Positions 44,762 to 54,000 of a stretch of DNA of 64,000 nucleotides are shown here, one piece after another. Positions within the stretch are counted from its first letter, which is position 1. The number at the start of each line of letters is the position of its first letter. Made by a program: the position numbers and the translations under genes. The notes under the pieces are model-generated. The model was not told where the DNA came from. It ran no database searches and saw nothing but the letters and a program-made list of their open reading frames with translations. The stretch is from the NCBI GenBank assembly GCA_024734495.1, contig JALMQS010000411.1:1649725-1713724 (forward strand), in the 5' to 3' direction. This stretch comes from Forficula auricularia (lineage: Eukaryota > Arthropoda > Insecta > Dermaptera > Forficulidae).

Positions 44762-45020
44762 TATCGTCACCCCATTGCAAGAACTAGGAACTAGGTAACT
44801 CCAAAAAATGGTTTTTTGAGATATCTGGCTATTTCATAGCTAAAAATACATTTGAATTGTTATTCATAACTGTAATAATAATAATCTGTAGTCATATTAA
44901 CTAGTTAATTCAGATAGGCACTTGAAACATGCCTGGTATGGAATAGGTAAAATATTTTCAGGCCATTTTTCAAGAACTTGAAAAATCGAGTTACCTAGTT
45001 CTTGCAATGGGGTGACGATA
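44762..45020. mobile_element. TIR MITE, TATCGTC family, second type
   Basis: Terminal inverted repeats TATCGTCACCCCATTGCAAG (continuing AACTAGG) are matched perfectly at the right end, and TA lies on both sides (44760-44761 and 45021-45022). The inner sequence is unrelated to copies 1 and 2 apart from the terminal TATCGTCACC, so two MITE types may use the same transposase. Confidence 0.85.
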
Positions 45021-45022
45021 TA

Positions 45023-45969
45023 AAAGAATTTGTATTTATTTTATAGAAAAAATCATCAAAAGATTATTTTAATATATCTTATAATATTATATTATTAAAA
45101 AACAGTTTTAATTTTTCCTCCAATTATTGTTCATCTAAAAATTAATTCTTTGTTCAATAATTCATATTTAATAGCGAACATAATATCATAATGTATGAGT
45201 ATATTATAATAGAATCGAGACAGAATAGAACACCATGTTTTAAACCAATGTTGATCTAATGTAATCTCTGGATCTATTGCATGAGATTTGTTTATGGAAC
45301 AAGCAAATATTGTTCGAGTAGGTAGGAAGGTGTGGATGGAGAAGGATACAGTAGGAGAGGGGGGGTAAATAGATCGAGAGTGAAAGAATCACACATAAAC
45401 ACACAAACAAACACACTTACACACAGATATTAATGTACATTTACAAACAGAGTCATGATCGGAGAGTGCTAATTAGGATGTGTGAAAGATAGCGGTGTGG
45501 TGCGCGCATGTATCCTTCACATCGACCCTGATACTTTTATTTCATTTTTACTTGAAGGTCAAATTCTGATTTAATTTTATATACCTCTATCTGTATCAAA
45601 TTCATTAAGATTCTTTGAATTTTTCCCTTAGATTTTGAATGTCCTCCAGTTGAGCTTGTTGTTATTAATCACCCAATAAAACTTACACGCTTCTAGAAAT
45701 TTGTGGAATAAATTTTTATTATGGATTAAATTTAAACCAGTTAGATTATGCATCACATGACTTTCACTTAGATATTTTTGATCAAAATTCTTTTTTTGAC
45801 AGAATATACCTAAATTAGATAATTTATAATGAGGTAATCTTATCAAAATACACAACGTTTCGATATTTATATATGAAGACGTTTTTAAATGCAAAGTGTA
45901 GCTATTCCATGACTAGAAGCGTCCTATCTAGCACTGAAGATTGTATTATAGCTAAATGATAGCTATACA
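45023..45969. other. AT-rich stretch with a G-rich patch
   Basis: Around 45320-45365 the plus strand is G-rich (GGAGAAGGATACAGTAGGAG), followed by a CA-rich part (45390-45425). There is no supported gene. Confidence 0.35.
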
Positions 45970-46135
45970 CGAGGGGTGAACCGGGATTGGAATTAAGTAT
46001 ACACCGTCTTTGGAATTATTTGGAATTACTTTGGAATTCATTAGATAATCTATTGTCATCTATTGTCTTCCACTTGGAAATAAAAGTGGAAGTGGAAGTA
46101 GGTGTACACGATTTTAAGTCGCGGTTCACCCCTCG
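45970..46135. mobile_element. hAT-type MITE, copy B
   Basis: The 13-bp terminal inverted repeats CGAGGGGTGAACC and GGTTCACCCCTCG are perfect. The 8-bp duplication GCTATACA (45962-45969 and 46136-46143) is also perfect. The interior shares the TAGGTGTACAC block, the TGGAAT repeats and the AGACAATAGATGA block with 2550-2686. It is non-coding and the better preserved copy. Confidence 0.92.
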
Positions 46136-46143
46136 GCTATACA

Positions 46144-47180
46144 GGTGACAATGCTAGACACACCTACGATTTTTTTCCAACTCTAAAGTAACTATTTTTT
46201 TTTCAAGTGCGCCCACAAAGAGGAGGTAACACGATTTCTGCTTTTTATATTTTATCTTCAATAATGGAGTGATTTTTGCGAGGAGGATCCCTTTTTTAAT
46301 TGAGCCCTTAATTTCAAAAATATTAGCCACCCCTGCTTTAAAGTTTATGTTTTATTGAAGTGTTCGACTTAAAAAAATGTCATACTAGTTTAGTGATCCC
46401 TGACTTAAATAATTTGAGAAGCACTGTCATAGGGTATGGAGTTGGAATAGAAATAGCATCAGGATATGAATAGAAACCTAAGCCACGTGCTGCAGCTTTT
46501 GCTCCTTAAGAAATGTGGTCATTACAAGAAAAGCCAGAGCCCAGAGTGATACCCAGTGGCAGATGGGCCGGCTGGAGACCGGTAGGTTTTCAGGTGGGCT
46601 GGTCGTAACGGAGCCGGGGAAATAATTTTCGTCCTCCTGAAAAAATAAATTCTTCTCTGCAATAAGATTTTCCTGGGTAGGCTTAATCTGCCAGCACGGT
46701 TCTGGTAATAGCTAAAAAATATCCAAACTCACTTGACTAAAAATAAAATCGTATTCCACCTGTTCTAATTAAATTTTAAAGATCCCATGATTTTAGTCAT
46801 GTGAGTATGGGACATATCTTTCTGGGCAGTGCATAATAATTTATTTTCTATCTTTTAATTAATTTCAACCTGTACCAAAGAGTATTAGAAAATAGTCTTT
46901 GAATTCAGTAGGTGCAGGTAGTTTGAGACTAGTAACCCGATATATTAAAGAACTTACACCCATTCAATCTACAGCTAATATACAAACACAGTACAAAAGC
47001 CTGGCTATAATCAGCAATAAATCGAAGAATTAGTATTACTACTGGGTATTTTAACTAATCGTTTCTTTCTAACTCATCTGATAGCTTAATAAAAGTAATG
47101 TTTTGTTTCAAATTGCCCTCTGACCTGGCAGCTCAGTATACTCCAGGGGATAGCCAAAGTTTCTTAAAACAACAAACTTT
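46144..47180. other. Non-coding stretch with old fragments
   Basis: A single hAT-like right end lies at about 46400-46424 (TTTGAGAAGCACTG) and a G+C-rich patch at 46550-46620 (GGCCGGCTGGAGACCGGTAG). Neither could be extended to a full element. Confidence 0.35.
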
Positions 47181-47263
47181 GAAGATTTTAAGTTGGTATG
47201 TTTGCTAGAATTGTCATAGCTACATGATAATAATGATTCTGACCACTATAAGATGGAAGTGTT

Positions 47264-47695
47264 CTATGGATGTGTGTGTCTGTGAGTGAAATGAAGAATG
47301 ATGAAGTAAGGGGAACATAAGGGAGAAGAAAATGTTGGACGAAGGTGGTTTGGGGAGAGAGGAGAAAAGAGAAATGATAACAGGGCGTGTGGAAATTCGC
47401 AACGCAAGCGGATATGAGTTCTGTCAGATGTTTCGCAAAAGCAAAAAATATATATATATATATATAGGACATGGTGTATAAAATAAAAGACGAACGGAAT
47501 GGAATGGAATAAGACCGTGGGGTTCGCATATTGGCAGAGTTCTGGGCAGACAGGTTCGTCGGTCGGTTCTTCACCCTGAAACCGACATGCCGAACAAAAA
47601 GCAGAAAAAACATACAACAAGCATCCGATGATAAATGTCAGCTCTTTTAGCTTAGACATAGGACAGTACGACATTCCACTCTCACTCTTTATCAC
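47264..47695 (-). other. Open frame with signal-peptide-like start, uncertain
   Basis: On the minus strand, residues about 13-40 read MSKLKELTFIIGCLLYVFSA followed by FCSACRFQ, a plausible signal peptide. A Cys-containing, acidic stretch (GEEPTDEPVCPELCQYANP) comes next. The remainder is low-complexity and crosses a TA microsatellite (47449-47466), so if real the coding part would stop at a splice site near ACG|GTCTTA. The segment is G+C-richer than its flanks. I cannot exclude a chance frame. Confidence 0.2.
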
Positions 47696-47719
47696 GCCCT
47701 GTCACCCTCTGACCAATTC

Positions 47720-49285
47720 ACTTTTAGATTAATATGTATATATATTAAAAAAAAAACAATGAAAATCTAGCAGGAAATTGAAAAATCATTAATTTCAATA
47801 AAAAGGGTTTAAATTTTTAAAAGCTTATCTCACCTAATTTTTTGTCCAATTTCAACGAAAATGTAATTTCCTCTCTTTTCTCATTATAAAATTTTCTTTT
47901 GAAATCTATTGATTTTTGAACTTGAGCGTATACAAAATTTGGTAACACACTCACTAACTGACATTTTGAAAAATTAATTAATATCTCTTAAAATATACAT
48001 TTTTGCTGTTTACAGTACAGTGGTAAATCAAAACGCCCTGAATTCGTTCACTTTTTTTTTATCAAAATAATTTCAGCCATTTTTTAATTATTTCTAAAAT
48101 ATGAATCAAAAAACACCTTTTTCAAGCACAATTACAATATCTCACCATATCCCTTATGGTAAACTAAAAATTTAATTAAGAATATATTATTATATTAAGG
48201 AAGTTAAATGTAAAATATATGTGATTTATTTCATAGAAGACTATTTATGGAGAGAAAGGCTTGAGGTCCCTGAGCCTCTTATTCTCCTCTATATCTCTCC
48301 CGTATAAATTTCTATACAATTCAATTTATTTGATGACATGTATGACACTTGAATGAGATTGAGAGGAATTCGTTATTTTTTTACAGCACAATTGAATTAC
48401 AATCATTTTCACTTTTTCTCTTTCTCTCTTTTATTAAATGATGATAGCGCCTCAACGAGACACTGATTATTGTTTATATGTCATTTCTTTTTATTGGTGT
48501 TTTTGTTGTTAATGTCACTCGTTGGTTGAGACAACCGAGCCGATGTCGTGGGGTCCATTTTTCTTTGGATTTTTTTTTATCCAATTTAGCAAACTTTCTC
48601 AACATAGAATGTTGAAAAATATTTACCTACTCCTTAGACCAGGCTTATTATTCTTTTTGAACAATCATTTATTTTATGAACTTAGCACATTTTGTGTATA
48701 GTTCGTAAGGTTTACTTACCATCTAAGGGTGATAAATATGACTATTTAATGTCATAAAACTCCACTCATCTTTTAATACATTATTTCAAATAATTTTATA
48801 GTTTATTTTAATTTTTTCCACAAATAAAACATAATTGCCTGTTATATTATTGAAAATATTCACTTTGCAGAGAACAGTAGAGTTGATGATAAGATGAAGT
48901 CAATGAGGTTGTCCCGTTCTTGAAACAAATAAAACTTATACATGTTGTTTATTACAACAAAACGAATGCACCTACATCAAATTGGGTAAATGAACCCATG
49001 ACAAATAACAGATACTCATGTTTCTCTCGTTTATTAAAATTAAATAATATATATATACTAATATTTTCTAACCATATACCTAGTTTTTTAATCATTTCAA
49101 TTATTTTGGAATCCGCTCATCTCTTCCCATTTTGAGTCACTATACATTTTTCGTAAATAGTTATTCTCGCAAGTTTTCAAAATAATGGCAAATATATACA
49201 AAATCTGGCACAGAACTTAATGCGATAATTGTATTTTTTAAACCCTCTTTCCTTTCTTATCTAATAAATTTTACCTTTCTTGGTC
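47720..49285. other. AT-rich non-coding stretch
   Basis: No supported gene. Around 48840-48935 a diverged copy of the tail block of the 31206-31399 type (AACAGTAGAGTTGATGAT and AATGAGGTTGTCC) is recognisable. Confidence 0.35.
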
Positions 49286-49290
49286 TATAT

Positions 49291-50204
49291 CAGTGGTTCT
49301 CAAAGTGAGAATAGCCAAAAATATTTGGGGGTTCTTAGAAAAATTGATAACGGATCAATTTTTTTCATCTGTTTATGAAGAAGTTAAGCTTATGGAAGTG
49401 AAGTGTGGAAAATGGCACGTTTGTAATGTTTTCAAATAGATACATATGATTTTATTACTGAAAATAATTAGGATAATATTTTAATTAAGAAAACCATAAT
49501 TGATCATTTGTTATGTATTGAAGAACAATTTAAAAAATATTTTCTGTCAGATTGGAATACTAAACAGTTTATCTGGGTGCAAAAATTATTCCTTGTAGAA
49601 ATGTGATACAAATCTTAAAACAAAGTTTAGTAAGCAAACATTGAATTCTTTTTGTCTTATTGGGAAAACGGAGTGTCCACTACTCGCTGAATTAGCAATG
49701 GCAGTTCTCTTACCATTTGAAATCAATTACTTAAGAAATTATATGAAATAGCATTTTCAGTAATGACCAACATCAAAACAAAGCAGTGCTCTCTGCTCTG
49801 GTCTTAGCAGCATAGAAATCGCAATGAGACCTGCAATGGCCGATATTAAACCCAGGTTTAATTTATTGTGCCAAAATAAGCAGGCTCAACCAACACATTA
49901 AATTTAATTTAAAATTTGTTTAATAAACTTAGATAGTTAGTAAAGTTAATGTCGAAACATATTCATAGAATTTTTATTCAAAGTTGTACCAAAGATAAGT
50001 TTTATTGATACTAAAAATAAATCTGCTATTAATCAAAATTATGAGCGTTTCAATGCAATTAAACAAAAGAAATGAACTTTGTCTGAATTCAAATTAAACC
50101 CCAAGCACCCACTCCGGCATGTTTTTCTACGTATACCCATTCTCTGGGGGTCCTTTAAAATTCTTATAAGTGCAAAAGGGGACCAACAAGTTTGTGAAAC
50201 ACTA
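49291..50204 (+). mobile_element. hAT element with transposase remnants
   Basis: A perfect 8-bp duplication GTCTATAT (49283-49290 and 50205-50212) encloses ends CAGTGGTTCTCAAAGTG and GTTTGTGAAACACTA (last base changed from G). Within it, broken frames on the plus strand between about 49630 and 49900 read ECPLLAELAMAVLLPFEINYL, then VMTNIKTK and, near the end, AMADIKPRFNLLCQNKQAQP. These match the C-terminal dimerisation part of ZBED5-type hAT transposases. Most of the gene is missing or unreadable. Confidence 0.85.
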
Positions 50205-50298
50205 GTCTATATATTGAAGGCTTCGCTTTCCCCAAAAAATAAACGAATTTGGAAAAAGTACTTACCACCCTTGATAATTATAACTATTTCTAATTATT

Positions 50299-50949
50299 CC
50301 CGTATAACACAGAGACCAAAATAAAACCCAAATGCAACTTTCTTGATTGGTCGAATTATAGTCATTATATAGTTTTATTTAGGTTGAATTACGGTTTCAA
50401 AACGGTAGTTATGTCTCGTTTTTTTCAGTTTTGCAACTGTGTTGTATTATCGATAAATTATAGTCGCAAAGATTATCAAGTAACCGTTACAAAAAAGGTT
50501 GTCGCCAACATTTTTGTCCCCGATTTGCAACTATTTATTTATAATTTTATATTTCTTTGATTTGATTAATATAATGAATAATTACACAATTCTTTAATAA
50601 AGAACAATAATCAACATTATATATATATATATTGTATATTATTAAAGAATTGTGTAATTATTCATTATATTAATCAAATCAAAGAAATATAAAATTATAA
50701 ATAAACAGTTGCAAATCGGTGACAAAAATGTTGGCGACAACCTTTTTGTAACGGTTGTTTTATAATCCTTGCGACTACCTATAGTATAATTTAACGATAA
50801 TACAACACAGTTGCAAAACGGGAAAAAAACGAGACATAACTACCGTTTTGAAACCGTAATTCAACCTAACTAAAACTATATAATGACTATAATTCAACCA
50901 ATCAAAAAAGTTGCATTTGGGTTTTATTTTGGTCTCTGTGCTATACGGG
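50299..50949. repeat. Large near-perfect palindrome (~650 bp)
   Basis: Two arms of about 320 bp, from CCCGTATAACACAGAGACC to GGTCTCTGTGCTATACGGG, differ at only a few positions and indels. They meet at an AT dinucleotide centre near 50625. Blocks such as GTTGTCGCCAACATTTTTGT and its complement are conserved. No hammerhead boxes, open frame or clear target-site duplication were recognised. It ends about 150 bp upstream of the Ig exon. It could be a very young fold-back transposon or a locally duplicated inversion. Confidence 0.85.
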
Positions 50950-51102
50950 TTAGTATTTATATTTCTAACTACGCTACTTAAGAGAAAATATTTTCCAAAA
51001 ATACATATTTTTTTATAAAGACAATTCAAAGTTAAAAAATATTTGATAAATTAATATTTAAAACGAGTTGATTGAATTTATTTTTAATTTTTTCGTTCCC
51101 AG

Positions 51103-51233
51103 TGGCGGTTGGTTTGCAACAGTTTTTCGATCGGCAACCCGTCTACACGGAGGTGAACGCACGTGATGATGTTCTCCTCCAATGTCATGTCATCAATAAG
51201 AAAGGACAGTGTGTGTGGCAGAAAGATCGCAGG
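51103..51233 (+). CDS. Internal exon of an Ig-superfamily cell-surface protein
   Basis: A pyrimidine-rich tract and acceptor TTTTTTCGTTCCCAG precede the exon, and AGG|GTAAGT follows it, a consensus donor. The first two bases complete a codon begun in the previous exon. The next 43 codons give AVGLQQFFDRQPVYTEVNAR, then DDVLLQCHVINKKGQCVWQK and DRR. Strand B of a V/I-type Ig fold (VLLQC) and strand C with its tryptophan (CVWQKD) are visible, so the exon covers roughly the first half of one Ig domain, probably the first after a signal peptide. Partner exons with the second disulphide Cys are outside the window or unrecognised. The form recalls nephrin/IRRE/SYG-type adhesion proteins of arthropods, but the family is not certain. 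G+C content and codon choice stand out from the flanks. Confidence 0.85.
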
Positions 51234-51624
51234 GTAAGTCTTTTTATTAACATTTTTTTTCGTTATTTTAAACAGTGCTATAGTGTCTAATTCTAATCAG
51301 TGTTTATTTTATCAATTAAAATAATTCATTTACAATTTTTTAGATAAAATAACTTTTATTGAACTATGAAAACAATATTTTAGAGTTTCGTACAAACGAA
51401 AAACTAACTATGTTAGCGGTATCGACACCTGTCAGAGCGTTCAATCAGTTTTAAGCTTCTTAAATTAGTTTTAAATAAGCCGTTAATTTTCCTAATATAT
51501 TTATTTATTAGAAACGGATCATCAGTGTGCTTTTGAATGGATAAGCACGGTTATTCTCATTTTAATTTAATTTTTTTGAGGAATATTTTTTTCCATAATT
51601 TTTTATAGAATTTTTTTGTTATTA

Positions 51625-51880
51625 TTTACTGATGTTGGTTGAGTTTGGTTCAAAGGTCTGGAATCTTCATTTTTGACCTTGCGCCTCATTTTGGGTATAT
51701 ATTTTCAAAAAATTTTAAACGAAAATTTCAAAAATTACATCCTCTACAACTGTACTTCTAATGAGGATGTAGTTTTTGACATTTATTATCAGTAAATTCT
51801 AGTTGCCACAAAGGTATTTAGTGAAACGAGCTTTAACTAGTAAGAATCTGTTCATACTAAAAACGTAACTGTAACATATA
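51625..51880. mobile_element. Copy of the 33840-34620 fold-back element, truncated
   Basis: It shares TTACTGATGTTGGTTGAGTT, TTTGGTTCAAAGGTCT, CATTTTGGGT, TTCTAGTTGCCACAAAGGTA and the terminal CTAAAAACG...GTAACATATA with 33840-34620. One outer arm is missing. It lies in the intron just after the Ig exon. Confidence 0.6.
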
Positions 51881-51958
51881 TACATCTTTCCCTATTTTTC
51901 GTGTTTGAATCCTTTAAAAAGCTCACTTTTATGAATCTGTATAGTGTATAGTGTATAT

Positions 51959-52603
51959 CAGTTTTCCGCAAAATGTGTGCCGCGGCACACTGGTGTACCG
52001 TAGTCATTAGTTGGTGTGCCGCGGAAAAATGTCAAGTTTTGGGAAGATAATGAACCTAGACATAGCTGAGAGTTATGCGAGCAGCAAGAGATGAGAGCAG
52101 CCTTATCAACGATTGCTCCAAATTTTGATCGCCTGTGCTCAATTAAGCATGCTCACATTTCTCATTAAACATCTTTTCACATTATATTGATACTAATAAT
52201 AAATAAATATTAAGGTAGTTTAATAATTAAGTGGATATTGATGAGGCATGCCAAAAAAGAAGATAATTTATACTATCTTTTTATTTTTATTCAAAAACCG
52301 ACGTTTCGGAGGCTATTCCCTCCTTCTTCAGGGTTTCTATGATAAAAATATTAAATTGGACAATGTTGGTAGATTTGTCAAACAAGTACGGGATTGGCTA
52401 CTAGTAGTGGTATAAACAGCTAAAACTTTTGGGCTTATGAATTATGAATCCTTTTTGTCTGTACTATATACTCTAGCAGTAACTTTTGCTAGTATTGTCG
52501 CAAAATAACTAAATTAAATAAATATTGTTTTTTCTTTGGTGTACCTCTAAAATTTCTTGATTTGGTAGGTATACCTTGAACACAAAAAGTTTGCGGAACA
52601 CTG
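51959..52603. mobile_element. hAT non-autonomous element, copy 2
   Basis: The ends CAGTTTTCCGCAAAATGTG and TTTGCGGAACACTG and the perfect 8-bp duplication GTGTATAT (51951-51958 and 52604-52611) define it. Long stretches match 30685-30930 and 31665-31959. Between them sits a family 4 arm (52218-52340) with a hammerhead-like motif, absent from copy 1 at this position. Confidence 0.9.
52295..52336 (-). ncRNA. Hammerhead-like motif, family 4 single arm
   Basis: On the minus strand AAACC (52332-52336), CTGAAGA (52325-52331), one A, stem GGAGG/CCTCC, GAAA (52304-52307), C, GTC (52300-52302) and GGTTT (52295-52299). AAACC pairs fully with GGTTT, and stem II differs from the 13088 copy at both strands (GGAGG/CCTCC against GGAGA/TCTCC), so pairing is kept. 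Stem III is a bare C-G pair, as in the other family 4 copies. Confidence 0.5.
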
Positions 52604-53064
52604 GTGTATATGATAAATCAAACTCAAAAAAATTTAGATGGCGCAATTCTTTTGCTAGAAAGTGAATAAAATTATGATTATTTTCTAAAGATGTTACAAA
52701 AATAATTTTAAAAAGTTATTTCATGATTTTTTTTCTGCTTTAAGAAGCAAATATTTTGTCTCCTTCTATTATTAAAATGTATTCTATACTATTCTATTCT
52801 CTTTCATTCACTTACTCAAATTCACAAAAAAAAGTAAATAAAAATATTTCAAGTTGATGTGAGAAAGAGAATAAATTAATAAATTAAAATATAATGAAAA
52901 AATAAATCTTCATTTTATCTTCAATTCCCTTTTCTTTCTGTTTTTATTATTTTATTATTGTTAGAAGATGTTCTTTTATTTAGCACATACATAATTATAT
53001 ACTATCTATTTGTGTGCATTGTTTTCTTGTCTTTGTTTTTTCGTGATAATTCAATCTGAACCAT

Positions 53065-53255
53065 AACATTCTGTGAAAAAACAGACCAAGTTCGAAAAAG
53101 TAGTGAAATCTCGTGTGTAGCCAAGTTAAATTCGCCAAGAATAATTAAGTTGTGAGATCTAATATTTTCTCAACTTAATTATTCTTGGCGAAACTTGCTA
53201 CTCACGAGATTTCACTACTTTTTCGAACTGTATTTTTCACAGAATGTTTTGGTTG
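53065..53255. mobile_element. Fold-back element
   Basis: Arms of about 85 bp start AACATTCTGTGAAAAA, contain GTTCGAAAAAGTAGTGAAAT and CCAAGAATAATTAAGTTG, and turn near 53160 (GAGATCTAATATTTTCTC). The right arm ends TTTTTCACAGAATGTT. No hammerhead boxes and no frame were found. Confidence 0.7.
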
Positions 53256-54000
53256 TCTCTTCTTTTTGTAAGCTATGAGGAAACCCGTTGGCCCAAAGGG
53301 CTAGAATTTTCATTTTTGACCCCCCCCCCATTTTGAGTGGTTAGTTTTGCATTTCTAGCCTTAAGGGGATCACATAATATGAATAGAAAATTTGGTTGAG
53401 TCTGGTCCATCGGACTAGAATTTTTAGAGAGTTTGGATTTTTGGAATTTTTCCTTTGTTTGTGTCCCAAACTCTACAATTAGGCCAAATTTCATGATACT
53501 GGAATGATTGGAAGTAGTACCCTATAGGTTTTGATGACCTGTCAGTGAGTAAGTGAATGAGTGTGTTCCAAAATTAGGTATTTTCTCAGGTCCATATCTC
53601 AGAATCTATTTAAGATATATTATTGAAATTTGGTACTCTCCTCAAGATGGATCAAATAATTACATGTGTATAATTTCAGCTCTGTAGGTATCTCAAATGT
53701 ATTCCGAGTTGCAGGGCATGGGGTCAAAATTGGCTCGAAGTGGTTCGTGTAAATAGCGTACAGCGTGTACGGCCAAGCTAATTCTCGAACTTGGCCGGGG
53801 CACGCTGTGTGCTTTGATTTATGTTATTCGCTCAGTGCACTAGTAGTGTGTGTAGCCTCTTACTACCCCTAGTGATCGATTATTGTACTTTTGCAAAAGA
53901 AATTCAGTGAGTATGTACCCTACTTGATTCAAATAAACATACATCTAACAGCTATATATACCTATATATATTAAATAAATACAGTTTTTTTATCAAAACA
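53256..54000. other. Non-coding, moderately G+C-rich stretch
   Basis: Around 53690-53900 the sequence is G+C-richer (GAACTTGGCCGGGGCACGC), without a motif-bearing frame. It looks like an old repeat or an untranslated exon. Confidence 0.3.

Noticed and set aside
45850..45870. GAAACGTT on the minus strand
   Set aside because: No first box or flanking inverted repeat. Probably chance.
46400..46424. hAT-like right end TTTGAGAAGCACTG
   Set aside because: Only one terminus is seen, so the element's extent is unknown.
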